A stretch of 64,000 nucleotides of DNA from Dermatemys mawii (taxonomy: Eukaryota; Chordata; Testudines; Dermatemydidae), in contig ML677334.1 of the NCBI GenBank assembly GCA_007922305.1, positions 15,774,764 to 15,838,763 of the forward strand. The letters run 5' to 3'. Both the position numbers and the translations under genes were made by a program. The notes beneath the pieces are model-generated. The model did no database searches. It was not told the origin of the DNA and saw nothing but the letters and a program-made list of their open reading frames with translations. Shown here in pieces: positions 12,601 to 23,639 of the stretch (positions within the stretch are counted from its first letter, which is position 1; each line of letters begins with the position of its first letter).

Positions 12601-13425
12601 GATACCATAAATTCAGGAGCCTCCTGCACAGCACACTGGCCTTCTGAGCTGGTGAAACAGTTATACCTTGTGTTTCATGTGGGCATTGTCTAACAAGCCC
12701 TCCAGCTCTGGAGCCCTTTCAGCTACCAATATGACTACTGCAATCCTGAAAGCCACAATAGGGGAGCCCAGAACTAGAGAGAAACCATTATTTTCTGTAT
12801 CTACACTGCACAAGTAATATCCAGAGGCATTCTTTGGCAAAAACTCCAGTGATTAAGTAAATGTCACATGGTTAACTTGCTACATATGTGACTCAAGCAA
12901 GTGGAATCCAGATACCCTTCCTATTCACAATATGCTTCCTTTTTCTTCATGGGCAGTGACAGGCAGGATCTGCACAGACAGTGGTAGAAGATAAATGGGC
13001 TCTGTATGCAGCCCAGTGAAGCGCACAGAATAGCTACTGCTATACTAGGTAAATGGCTTACTCAGTTGAAGTACTGTGCAAATATTGTAGGTACTGAAGA
13101 GGTAAGGTTACCAATGTCTGGGATTTCTCAGACAGGACCTCTTTTTGATCCTCTGATCTCAATCTGGGCAGACCTTTGAAATATGAACTAATGTCCATGA
13201 TTTGGTTTTTCCACCTTTATTTTTTGAGCTGCCTTCAAAGTTGGGTGGCGGGAGAACAATGGATGCTGTACTGCCCTTCCTCTTGAGCTCTGCCTGCCCC
13301 AGCACTGTCCTCTATGTGAAATATGGTAAGCCTCGCAAACAGTAGATCTATGCATGTTGCTGGATCAACCACAAGGTATACCCTTCTGGTATGATATTCA
13401 ATATAAAACACTGGAATGGAAAGAT
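9639..13425. other. Noncoding stretch with low-complexity tracts
   Basis: Contains a (TG)8 run at 9887-9902, several G, T and A homopolymers between 10200 and 10680, and a very AT-rich patch at 12235-12305. Open frames of 60-107 codons (for example 10992-11315 minus and 12382-12693 plus) are short, overlap each other and show no motifs. No gene can be supported. Confidence 0.45.
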
Positions 13426-13652
13426 GGTGTTTTGAGTAAGGTACTGTGCTGGAGTTAAGGAGTTCTGGGATCATTTCCCAACTGAATCAGACATTTCTGT
13501 GTGACCCTGGGCAAGTCATTTAATCTCTTTGCATATTTGTTTTCTATTTGTAAAAAAATGGGGATCACACTTCCATGTCTCATGAGGATAAAGTGATTAG
13601 TTAATTTTGAGGCTCTCAGATGCTCAGATTCTATGGGAAAAAAGGCTACGTA
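13426..13652 (+). repeat. MIR-type SINE, plus strand
   Basis: Contains the MIR core phrase 'TGTGTGACCCTGGGCAAGTC' near 13498, followed by a decayed 'tctgtaaaatggggat' segment near 13545 ('TTGTAAAAAAATGGGGATC') and 'ATGAGGATAAAGTGATTAG'. It reaches a 'GAGGCTCTCAGATGCTCAGA' tail that I associate with reptile MIR copies. The tRNA-derived head is degenerate. Confidence 0.75.
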
Positions 13653-14271
13653 AGTATGGGGCACAAACACACACATAATGTGTGTGTATAAATAAAGACA
13701 AAATTACACTTACAATGCTATTCTCTGGATTTCCTAAATTAATACAATCTTTTGTATTCTAAGAAGGTATTATTTTGAATTGACCCACCAACTCTTCTGT
13801 ACTTACACAAAATGTCATGTTAGCTGCCTCTATCTGCCATCTTGTGGTCTGTTAGCTTCATCTCAAGTACATAAGATTGCACATGGATTACATATTTTAA
13901 TGTATGGAATTTCTCTCGGATTCTAATTAGTAATTACAACAGTACACTAAAATCATTTTTTTTATTTTTGGGAGCCTTTATGTGCCATAAATGGGTTTTG
14001 ATGAAATACTTCTTAGTATTAGTAATGAAAGTGAGCAAAATCAGCCAACTGCAAAGCAGTTTTTGTTAACTGCAATTCTTTTCCCTGAGAATCAAATGCA
14101 TTACAAATAAGCATTTTATGACTGTACATAATGCTGATTTCTCTTCTTGATAATTTAATAATTCTTCAATATTAAAACTTTACAGCAATAATATTTTTCT
14201 ACTGGCAAAATTCAGATTTAGCTCTGAGGGAGTTTAATCTGTACCAATATTTATATGTACATCTCAGAGGC
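13653..14271. other. Noncoding stretch, nothing recognised
   Basis: Begins with a short TG run near 13678. Otherwise AT-rich without recognisable features. Confidence 0.45.
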
Positions 14272-14420
14272 AGTGTATTGCCATATTGGATCAAACCACT
14301 GATTTTTATCTCTGTCTCTGACAGTGACTAATACCAGATGCTTCACTGGAAGGTTCAAGATTCCTTGTAATGGATAATTATGGAATAAACTGCCCGTGGG
14401 AAGAGGGAGTTCTTCCTAAA
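14272..14420 (-). mobile_element. CR1 3'-end fragment, minus strand
   Basis: The plus strand resembles the antisense CR1 3' UTR: 'GCCATATTGGATCAAACCA', a decayed 'TCTGACAGTGACTAATACCAGATGCTTC' region, and a 'GGAATAAACTG' segment. Short and old. Confidence 0.55.
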
Positions 14421-15059
14421 TTCTGTTAATTAATTTAGTCTGAAACATGAAATTTTATGCCCCTTGTACATTTTAGCCAGTTTTATATACCTAATGTTTC
14501 AATAACTTTATCAATGAAAAGAACCTTTCAGCAGATCAGTACTTGTCAGCAAAGCCTAAACTAAATAAACTGGAGTAGTAGAAGATGTAGGAAAAATACA
14601 TTTAGAATTGCAACATCTAATCTTTATCCCCCCAATGAGCTTTTGAACTAAACTTTTAACAAATCCATTATATAATCATTCCCAAAAGAGTTGTCCTCTT
14701 GGTTCTTTGAAGGTGGATCCTTTTGCTCATATGGAGCTCTGTTACTTTACTTGAGATTCTGCCTATGTTGTATACATAACTCTTATCTTCATGAGTAAAT
14801 ATGGCTTGCTTGTGTTCACTGCCATGTTGGTTATGACTGAGGATTGAACCAGGGATCCTGCAGAAAAACATAAACCCTGATGACATAAATTAAAGAATAA
14901 ATTCTTATAGCAGTGAGCTGTAACAGTGTCATATCCTCTCTAGATCATGCACAGAAGGTGATACATACCACATGTTGAATAGTACACTACACGCATGTAA
15001 ATGCAAATTTTGCACATGTGACTTTTTGCACTCACAAAGCCCCAGATCTGACTCAGAAT
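14421..15059. other. Noncoding stretch, nothing recognised
   Basis: AT-rich with two short chance open frames on the minus strand. No repeat family recognised. Confidence 0.4.
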
Positions 15060-15228
15060 GTCTGCATAGTGTGTAGTATGAATGTGTCAGCAAGGTTGTG
15101 AGGACTAGGTCCATCAATTGTAACCCAGTTTGCAATGCAGTGTGGATGCTCAAGCCCAGGTGTGAAAACATCAAGTCCACAAGCCTGGGTTCTACAGGCT
15201 AGGGTTTACGGTGCAGTGTACACATACC
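15060..15228. mobile_element. Harbinger-type MITE remnant
   Basis: The right end reads 'GCAGTGTACACATACC' followed by TTA (15229-15231), the same end and TTA target seen in the better preserved elements at 36032 and 46825. Internal text ('AAGCCCAGGTGTG', 'AAGCCTGGGTTCTACAGGCT') fits that MITE group. The left end is not defined. Confidence 0.45.
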
Positions 15229-15231
15229 TTA

Positions 15232-16439
15232 AAGGGCTGGCTCAGTTTCTGAGGCTGGCTTGGAAAATTTGGCATAGTATGTATAAGAATAAGGTTTGTG
15301 TGTTTAATCAAAGTTTATAAAAAATATCCTGATGTTCATTTAATATTCATGGAGTATAAAGAAAAATATGTATGCATCTTTTTGAAGATCGTCACTGACG
15401 TTTTAAAAAAATCGACCTACCTGCTATAATGATATTATATTTTGAAAGGAGTTTATAAGAACACTGTAGTCTTTTATTCAGTATTGTTAAGAACACTCAT
15501 TTGAAAAAGACATACAAACTAATATCTGTTTTATTGGTCTATGGAGTCAGTTTAGGTAATACGCTAAAACTGAGCATGTTTCTTGCCCTACATGTGGTCA
15601 AGACTACAAGCTAATACAAAGAGAGATGAGCTCAAGAGAACATACTGTATAAATATCTTATAAAGCATTGGAACACTCAATAATTAATTTTCAACACGGA
15701 GATGCTTTCATTTCAAAAAAAGAATAATATAAAAGGGAAGATTTCCCCAATTAGCTTAATGAAAAGGAATGGGACAGCACACTTTAATGAATACTCGAGA
15801 GAGGACTGTTTTGGCTCATCCTATAACTTAAATATGCAGATTTCATACTGGGATATTACAGTAAAGAACAAGGAAAACATCACTCTTCCAGTTCTGTTGT
15901 TTAATTCAGCTTGAGGATCAGAAGTTCAGTCTTGCTAAACCATTCCCTATCTTTAAATTTTTATTAAGTCCCAAACTGTCAAGCCCTGGGAACCTGGGCC
16001 TCTAAAAACTGTGTGTGGGGGTAGGGAGAGGCAGAATCTTAAAACAGTTTCATGCAACTTCCTACCATTTCTTTGTCTGCAGATCACTTGTACCCTCTCC
16101 CTCCCCCTCCCCACCACTACCATCTCCCCATACTAAACTCCTGCAGAAGATTCCCATTGAAGACAATGGTGAAACGTTCATTGCCTTCATTCAGGCCGGG
16201 ATTTTACCCCTATAAGCTATACAACTACCAAACAATAACAAACCATTCATGATGCTGTTTTAGTTGTCAGTATTAATCGCATTTCTATTTTGCCTTACTG
16301 AACATTCCCAACAGAATGTCATATCCCCACTGTAAAATGCAGGAGAAATAAAACTAGTATAAATACTAGCCATGTCTGATCAGCAGGCAGAAGTAGAGTT
16401 AGCAGACTATCTCCACCCACACTGATGAAACTCATCACA
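15232..16439. other. Noncoding stretch, nothing recognised
   Basis: AT-rich to 15950, then a C-rich patch (16090-16130). Overlapping plus-strand open frames of 66 codons at 16015-16252 lie in this simple sequence and are not credible genes. Confidence 0.45.
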
Positions 16440-17574
16440 GGAACACTCTATGTTTGGGAGTACACAGCCAGACGGCATGGTGAGGGAGTAGGGAGCTGAC
16501 ATGATTCCTGGGGGTACCCAAGGCTGTGAAGAATGTTGAAACTACCTGCCCTTAGGGTGAGGAAGACTTGTTTATGCCTTCTGGGAGTCAGCTCCCCATC
16601 TCCTCAGGCATTCCCATTTAGGCCTACACAGGCCCCACATGCTCTCTCTACAGGTTTGTGGTAGGGACACCCCAATCCTCCAGGCATCTCCATAGAGTTT
16701 CCAACCCCTATTCCATTGAACACTCACAGTATTTACAGGCTTGCTGCTTCCAAAGGTAGAACGTATCCAAGTGTAGCAGTTTCACCTCTGATCACGGTTC
16801 TGCTGAACACACACCACTTCTCTATGTTTTTATAGTGAAAATAAGTGAAAGTTTATTTAACAAATTATAGAGATTCAAGTGATAGAAAGTAGAAGTATTG
16901 GAAACAAATGGTGTTTATACAATACAAACCTAACACTCATTCTAGAGTTGAAACAAAACTAACAAGATATTCTCATGTCTAAAGTATTGCTCACCAGTGT
17001 TTTCCAGCCAGGCAGGCTATATCCCTTCTTCAAGAGACAAGACATGCTGTCAGCTTGCCTCCTAGATGAGAGAGAAGATCTTGTCTCGTCTCGTCTCCTC
17101 TCCTCTCCTCTTTGTTGAATTCAGTTACTGTCGTATTGTCTTTTAAACCTTTTCAGATACCTATCTTGGGGTTATTTTGTCATTGTAAACTCTCTCAGGT
17201 GAGCTTAATATGCATTAAGTTAACATCAAGGTACTCCTTGGTCACAGGATCCATGACTGTGACCCAAGGCATTGTCCTTATGTGTGGCATTATAATTACT
17301 GGCATGATCACAAGGTTATTAATTCCTGCTTCATGACTCCTCTTGCCTTATCATCAGAAATTAGAAGTGTATGAAGCTTGAGGCCAGGCCACCAATGACA
17401 ATTTGACTCCAATGTGCAAGTAGGGAAAGACTGGAGAGCAGTGCATAGAGGATAGTTCACATTCCATTGTGGTTGGTCTGGTATATATACTTCTTGCTTG
17501 AATCCCCTCAAAGTCTGCATATCTTCTTGTGGATCTTGAAGTACTCATATCCTTACTAGATTGCTGTGTCTCTT
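16440..17574 (-). mobile_element. LTR-like interspersed repeat, edges approximate
   Basis: I recognise several blocks from a repeat common in turtle genomes: the 'GATTCCTGGGGGTACCC' block near 16503, the 'GTGAAAGTTTATTTAACAAA' block near 16844, and 'CCAGCCAGGCAGGCTATATCC' near 17004. On the minus strand TTTATT at 16852-16857 reads as an AATAAA polyadenylation signal, which suggests a minus-strand LTR or LTR plus internal sequence. I could not identify TG...CA ends or a target duplication, so both boundaries and the class are provisional. Confidence 0.5.
17082..17111 (+). repeat. Pentanucleotide microsatellite (TCTCG/TCTCC)n
   Basis: Tandem TCTCG units pass into TCTCC units within the LTR-like repeat, apparently a slippage expansion of its own sequence. 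Confidence 0.7.
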
Positions 17575-17582
17575 CTCTCTGG

Positions 17583-17875
17583 GCGGGTCTACACTACAGG
17601 GGATTCACTCTGTGAGATCCATCTATTGGGGGTCAATTTATCGCGTCTAGTCTAGACATGATAAATCGATCCCGAGTGCTCTGCCGTCGACTGCTGTACT
17701 CCACCGCCGCGAGAGCCGCAGGTAGAGTCATCAGAGGAGTGGCAGCAGTCCACTCACTGCCGTGAAGATGCCGCAGTAAGTTGATCTAATTATGTAGACT
17801 TCAACTATGCTATTCTCATAGCTGAAGTTGCATGTCTAGATCGATTTCACCCCTACCACCCAGTGTAGGCCAGGG
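17583..17875. mobile_element. MITE with near-perfect 8-bp target duplication
   Basis: A 293-bp element whose ends share the core TCTACACT (left, near 17588) and CCTACACT (right end read inverted). The flanks are CTCTCTGG (17575-17582) and CTCTGTGG (17876-17883), an 8-bp duplication with one mismatch, which suggests the hAT superfamily. The middle is CpG-rich ('CCACCGCCGCGAGAGCCGC') and contains ATAAATCGATCCC, shared with the element at 31831. No coding capacity. Confidence 0.6.
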
Positions 17876-17883
17876 CTCTGTGG

Positions 17884-18478
17884 CAGTAGACCCACCCCTT
17901 GCAAGCAAAGATGTAGTGCAGGAGAAACACTACACTGTGAAGTGCATAGGAACTTCCCTTCCTCTGGGTTTTCCAAGTGTGGGGGGAGGGGAAGGGATGG
18001 TAGATCCCTACATTCAGAAGCCAAACAACAATGTATAACAACCAAGAAAGATACCAGAGATAAAGTTCCTTCTATTCAATAACAATTTTGGTTTCTAAAA
18101 GCCCAATACAGGTTGCAGTTGTATGTAAAAGGAAGCAGATTCAAGGATGTTTAATGTTCTATTTGGCTAGACAAGTTGTACTTAGCTAATCCCTTATGTT
18201 TCCTCATTTCTACCTAGGTGATTTCACAGCATCTCTCTTTTGCATTTGGACATCATGGGATGCTGTCTCTGTCTTGAATGTGATTGGTCAAAATTTTCAA
18301 ACACTTAATTCTACCTAGTCCTACTTCCCTAATTAAAGTATTTCACAGTAAAATAACTGCTGGCATAACAAACCTTAATTAAACTAAATTGAAGAGCTCT
18401 GTACTTTAGCTGCCCTAAGAACTAGACAGAATAATTCATACTTTATTTAGCACTGGAATAGACTACTGAATGTTATAC
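17884..18478. other. Noncoding stretch, nothing recognised
   Basis: No recognisable repeat. Overlapping short open frames on both strands at 17832-18045 lie across the MITE edge and are not supported. Confidence 0.4.
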
Positions 18479-18540
<62 letters not shown>

Positions 18541-18555
18541 GTATGTATATATGTA

Positions 18556-18590
<35 letters not shown>
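18479..18590 (+). repeat. Compound TG/TA microsatellite, left half
   Basis: Alternating purine-pyrimidine runs: (TG)n, (TA)n, (TG)n, then (TA)n up to the LTR edge. The repeat resumes as (TA)n then (TG)n at 19248-19279, so the LTR at 18591 split one microsatellite. Open frames on both strands here encode only Tyr/Ile/Val/Cys dipeptide repeats. Confidence 0.9.
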
Positions 18591-19247
18591 TGTGACGGAG
18601 TCAGACCAGAAGGATATAGGAGAGTGCTGGAAGGCAGGTATATTAGTCTCAGGATGTGCAGGTCCTTGTTCCCTGGATAGCCAAACAAAGGCTACTCCAG
18701 GCCAATCAAGACACCTGGGGCCAATTAAGAACCTTCTAAAAAGGAGTAGAAACAGCTAGCCTAATTGGGACACCTGAAGCCAATCAGGGATTGGCTGAAA
18801 CCAGATAAAAACCTCCCAGTTAGTCAGGTGGGTGTGGGTGTCAGGAGCTGTGGAAGGAAGTTATGCTGTTGGTGAGACTGAGTGTAGGACAACATATACT
18901 GAAGGAAGGAAGCCCTGAGGTAAGGGTGAAGTGGAGTTTGAAGAAGCAGGGACTGCTGTGGGGAAGTAGCCCAGGGAATTGTATTGTGTTTTGTGCCTAA
19001 AAGGTCAGCCATCTTAGCTGATACTATTAGGATCCCTGGGCTGGAGTCTGGAGTAGAGGGCGGGCCCGGGCTCCCCCCTTTTTTCCATCTTCCATACTGG
19101 CCTGTGATGAAGGTAAGTCACTAGGCGGTGACTCTTGCCAATTATACTGAGAAAGGGAGGTCACTCTGGGGCCTAGATGAGTTTCTGAGGCCCCTAAATC
19201 TGCCAGGAAGCGCAGGACCCACAAGTACAGACTTGGAGCTTTGTCAC
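18591..19247 (+). mobile_element. LTR-like element (TGTGACGGAG...TTTGTCAC), copy A
   Basis: A 657-bp element with ends TGTGACGGAG and GCTTTGTCAC, inserted in a TA run. Both flanks are TATAT, so the target duplication is compatible but not provable. CCAAT-type boxes ('GGCCAATCAAG', 'GCCAATCAGGG') and an AAAA-rich TATA-like stretch near 18805 resemble an LTR promoter on the plus strand. It matches the element at 54512 nearly end to end, with roughly 30 differences counted by eye. It has no coding capacity in the sense direction. Confidence 0.75.
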
Positions 19248-19279
19248 TATATATATATATATATATGTGTGTGTGTATA
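19248..19279 (+). repeat. Compound TA/TG microsatellite, right half
   Basis: Continuation of the microsatellite interrupted by the LTR at 18591-19247. Confidence 0.85.
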
Positions 19280-22200
19280 ACATAATCAGTCAAATGCAGT
19301 CATAGGTAAGATTTTTCCTTGGCTGAATCTTGACTAACATATGCTTCAAAATCTGTGGAAGGAATCAGTTAACTGTGATTTTATTTTATTTTTATTTCAT
19401 TTCTTTATTTTTATGTATTTACTTATCAATGCAACAGTAAAAATACTCTTTTTTAAAAAAAAGGGAAAAGGAAGCCACCTAGTGGCATACATGGGAAATG
19501 AAGCATGCTTGTACGCCTTTTTCCTAAATCAAGTTTCTAGAGGTGACAAAAGTTGTAACTTCTATTAGTTTTCTTTGTAATACAGTGTCCTGCAGACATG
19601 AAAGAGTTTGAGTCTTTAACAGTGTTGTGATAACACCTCCAGACAGGTGCCTAGAAGAGGCAGGAGAAGGCTCATCTAACATAGCTTCTGCTTGGCCTTT
19701 TGTGTATTAGGATTAAAATAAGTAGGAGACCCTAAAAAAGAAATAGCCTTCTAATTCTTTTCTTCTAGGAGTTCCCAAAGCCTTTTCGAAAACAACATCA
19801 TTTACTTTCACTGAACTGTAGCCATTACAGGAGTAAGACAGAGCAACCAGTGCACAGCAATAGTATGCAAAGATGAAATGCTGAAGAATGCTGCACTGGA
19901 TTAAAATTGAAGGAGACATTAGAGTGAGTTAGAATGATATGACCCAAGTTATAATCTGGCCAGCTAAACCAAAGTTAATCCCTTTTTTTTTTTTTTTTTT
20001 AAAGAGGCTACCACTAGATCTTTAGTGACTACAAGTGATCAGGAACTTGCTTTCTCTTACCTGAAAAACAGCACCTCTAGCATAGTGCATGTTACTGGGT
20101 CATTGATTCAGAACTGGGTAAGAATGCTACCAGCTATAACACCATGTCCTACAACTCCTACATGTTTGATTGAAAGGCCTCAAGAAACACACCTAGCTTG
20201 TGAGAGCTGATAAGATCATATCACCATTTGGGCTGGCTACAAACTGTATATGTAATGTAATTCTTCAGCAGAGTATTTGAAAGTGGAAGGAAATTGGGAA
20301 AAGCTCAAACTTTTTCAGAGAGCCTAGAGAGTTTGAATTCTGGATAGATCTTAACTTCAGAAAAGATTGCTCCCTAAAATGTAGGGACAGAAGAGCCTAC
20401 AAGTAAGAGTGCCTAGACTTCGGTGATCATTTCTTATTAGGTTGTTTTTCTCCAAGAAATAAATAAATGCATTCCTGTCATCTGTAAGGGGAGGGAAAAA
20501 ACCCTATCAAAATGCTTTCAAGACATGTATTTTTGGGAAGAGAATGTTCCAGTGTTAAATCTTTTTTTTTTTTTTTTTTTTTTCGCAGGATATGATACTT
20601 GTGCACCAAACGTACAATATCAAAACTTCCTTAATGGCATGGACAAAGAAAAATTTTTTTTTATCCCACCATTATGTACATTACAATAAGTTAGTGGAAT
20701 TGTCTATTAGTTCCTCCCTGGGTATCCAGACCTTAAGCCAGATTCCCTGGCAGTGCAGGGGCTAGATCTCAGTGGAGAGCCTCTTGACACTAATCAATAA
20801 ACAAGATATTGGCAGTTCTCCCAGCCAGGGGAGGGAAATTATGGATCAGTGAGTCTTCTGGAAATGTCAGAAGGTGGCAACTCAGTTGTGAGTCATTGCT
20901 GATTGCTCTGCTGTCACAGAATCCTTTAAGGTTTCAAGCCTTCAGGGAAAACTTTCAGATTATGCTTGGCAAGATGTAAAGTGTCAACACCACGTCATGT
21001 AATGGAATAGATAATGTCTTTATCACTTGGACAAAGTCAAGTTAAAAAGATTAAAAATAAGGTATTCAGATTAAATCAATGACATCTGTCTTTTTTAGCA
21101 AAGAAAAGCAGGGGGAATATGTCTACCATTAGTGTTTCAGCTTCAATTTTTCCACATTTTCCTTATTGCTAGTATTTTCAAATGAAATGCCCTTAGCATC
21201 CTATTTGATGAAGGCGTTCAAGACAATATGTGCACAGGTCTAGGATACTGATCTTTCTTTCATTTCACACTTAGCAAAAATCTGTAATAGTTCATATTCA
21301 TTGAAGCAATTTTTTTGCAAAATTGGCTTCCTCTATTTTAGTTATCGTGCTTTAGGGAAAAAAAATTGGTTAGGGTGATTACATTACCAGACTCAGTGAA
21401 AGTGCTCTGGCTAGGATAAATAAATTACCTACTGTGTTACAGCTGATATTTTTTTGTGGGTCTTTCTTTTTGGAAATACTTAGCCAGATTTTCATCTATG
21501 TTACAACGTAATCTGATGCAACTAAAATGCCTTTATTGAAGGTAGTTTTGTATCTACACTGGTGTATAAGTGAGAGCAGATTTTATGCAGTGTATATATA
21601 CTCTGGAAAAAAGGCTAGAAGGCACATTTTAAAAGTTATACTCCATGTGTTCTGTCTTCCTGTTGAGAGTGCTTATATAGACATAGTGGGATTTTGGAAT
21701 GTGTTTGTTTAAAGAAATGTATTGTGATAGTCAGAATTACCTTAACCTTGTGTAAAACATCATAATTTGCTTAAAATAGTACTGTGAAACAAGCTACAGG
21801 TATCTGATTATCTGATGTAAATGGTGGGAAGAGATCAAGTTTTTAAATAAATTCCTTTCAACCAAAATTTTATATTCAAATGTATTTTTAACATTAATCA
21901 CTTTATTAATTGATAAAAACTGTCTTCTGTAATTACAAAGATTTATAAAAATTGTTACAAAAGTATGCTGCATAGGGTATAAATTCTGATGGAGATGTAT
22001 ATCTTTATAGTCTGTTAGGAAAGGTTAATATTGTGTAACATCAGCAAAGATGAAATGGCTAATAAACATTTTGTAAAATGTTTTGGAGATAAAAAATGAA
22101 GCATATACATTTACATGTTTGTTTCATTGCCAGTTACTAGGTGTTTATCTCCTAAGAAACTATTACAGCTTCAACAAACTTTGCTGGAGTGCCAGTCCTT

Positions 22201-23040
22201 ACAAAGAGCCAGGTACTAGTCCAGTTGCCCTTTTGTGGAGAGACACAATGCAGGAGAGGTTGTGGAGCTTTTCCCCCCTGTTCTTACTTGCAAAGAGGCA
22301 GACAAAAATCCCTGTGTTTGTTCTTCTTTGGCAGAAGACAATGTGTTTAAAGAGAAGCATGGCTGAACAGGGATATGGTAATTGCCCTACCTTCATTTTA
22401 CAGCTGATGGAGTATGAAGGCAAGTACTGGGGCTATGCTTGTTTTAGCTTCTTAAAAGATATACTAGGTGCTGCTCTTGTATATGCTCTGCATAAAATGG
22501 GGTGGTGGGGAGAACGCACCCTGACCATAGTCTGTTGTGCCATAGGAGGGTGTTTTTAGGTTGGGCTTATTACTTAGTGAAGGGGTAGACTCTTGTGCTT
22601 GGCCGATGGGCTAAACTAACACCCACAAACATGGGAAGCTGTCTCCCTGGAGAGTGACTTACAAGCTACCTAACAGCAAAAGGAAAACTGGACCAGGGAG
22701 AGCAAACCAAGGCAAAGCTATATTCCTGCCACCTGAAAAATAAGAGACCTATGACAGGGATATATAAAAAAGTTGGGTGTAAATTAAGCACATAGATACA
22801 AGTATCATAATGGCTGTAAATCACATTCAATTACTCTTTTTTGTTGTTGTTGGTTGGTAGTGTTTTTGTTATGCTAAGCTAACTTTGGTTTGGTATTTCA
22901 CATACACCTAATATGTTTAGCATTCAAGTAGTTACATCTTGCAATATATTAACTAGAGCTGTTGATATAACAATTTTTTCATCCCATGGGAAACTTTAAC
23001 ATTTCAACATTAGTGTCTGTTCTGAATTGGAATTTTACAG
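19280..23040. other. Noncoding stretch with poly-T tracts
   Basis: Contains T18 at 19983-20000 and T22 at 20562-20583. A 158-codon open frame at 22083-22559 (+) is the longest outside the transposon ORF. It has a Cys/Leu/Phe-rich composition, no recognisable domain and no splice or promoter evidence, so I leave it as a probable chance ORF. No other repeat family is recognised. Confidence 0.45.
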
Positions 23041-23147
23041 AAGTTCTTTGGGACAGGGAGTGTCTCTGTGTTCTTCTTTCACAGCACTTAGTACCATGGC
23101 ACCATGATAATGGGGGCTAGAGGCACTACAGAAATAGCAATAATGTA
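23041..23147 (+). repeat. L2/MIR-type SINE tail
   Basis: Matches the 3' tail of reptile L2-like SINEs: 'TCTTTGGGACAGGGAGTGTCTC', then 'ACAGCACTTAGTACCATGG' and 'GCACTACAGAAATAGCAATAATG'. The head is missing. Confidence 0.6.
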
Positions 23148-23390
23148 ACTGCTGAAAGCAGATGTGAACTTCCTTTCTGCTTACCTTGTTTTGTTTTGAA
23201 TCTAGGTTGGTCTATGGGCCTGCACAGTACATGGAATAAAACAATACCCTCTCCAATCCGGAGTAGGGATGTTGCTCTTCCACCAGAGATACTTATTTGA
23301 ACAATGCTAAAATATCCTAGTTGCTAGCTCCTTTCCCACCCCATTGCTCTCTACTTAAAACAAATCCTTGACTGTCAGTTGTGACAATCA

Positions 23391-23583
23391 GAGACACAAG
23401 GTGGGTCAGGTGATAGCTTTTATGGGCCAACTTCTGTTGGTGAGAGAGACAAGTTTTCGAGCTTACACAGAGCTTCTTCAGATCTGGGAAACTGAGGAAG
23501 AGCTTTGTGTAAGTTCAAAAACTTGTCTCTTTCACCAACAGAAGTTGGTCCAATAAAAGATATTACCTCATCAACTTCGTCTC
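23391..23583. repeat. Long-armed palindromic interspersed element
   Basis: Two arms of roughly 80 bases are inverted copies of each other. The left arm contains 'CCAACTTCTGTTGGTGAGAG' and 'TTACACAGAGCT'. The right arm contains 'CACCAACAGAAGTTGG' and 'AGCTTTGTGTAAG'. A short central loop separates them. The adjoining 'ATATCCTGGCACCACCATGGCTA' (to about 23625) belongs to the same turtle repeat. A partial relative lies at 57347-57420. No ORF or Pol III boxes are clear. Confidence 0.7.
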
Positions 23584-23639
23584 ATTGATATCCTGGCACC
23601 ACCATGGCTAGGTCCACACTGCATACATTGTTGACAATG

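Noticed and set aside
17690..17770. CpG island promoter
   Set aside because: The CpG cluster is only about 80 bases and falls inside a MITE with defined flanks.
18473..18759. Open frames over the TG/TA tract
   Set aside because: They encode Tyr-Ile, Cys-Val and His-Thr dipeptide repeats and are simply the microsatellite in translation.
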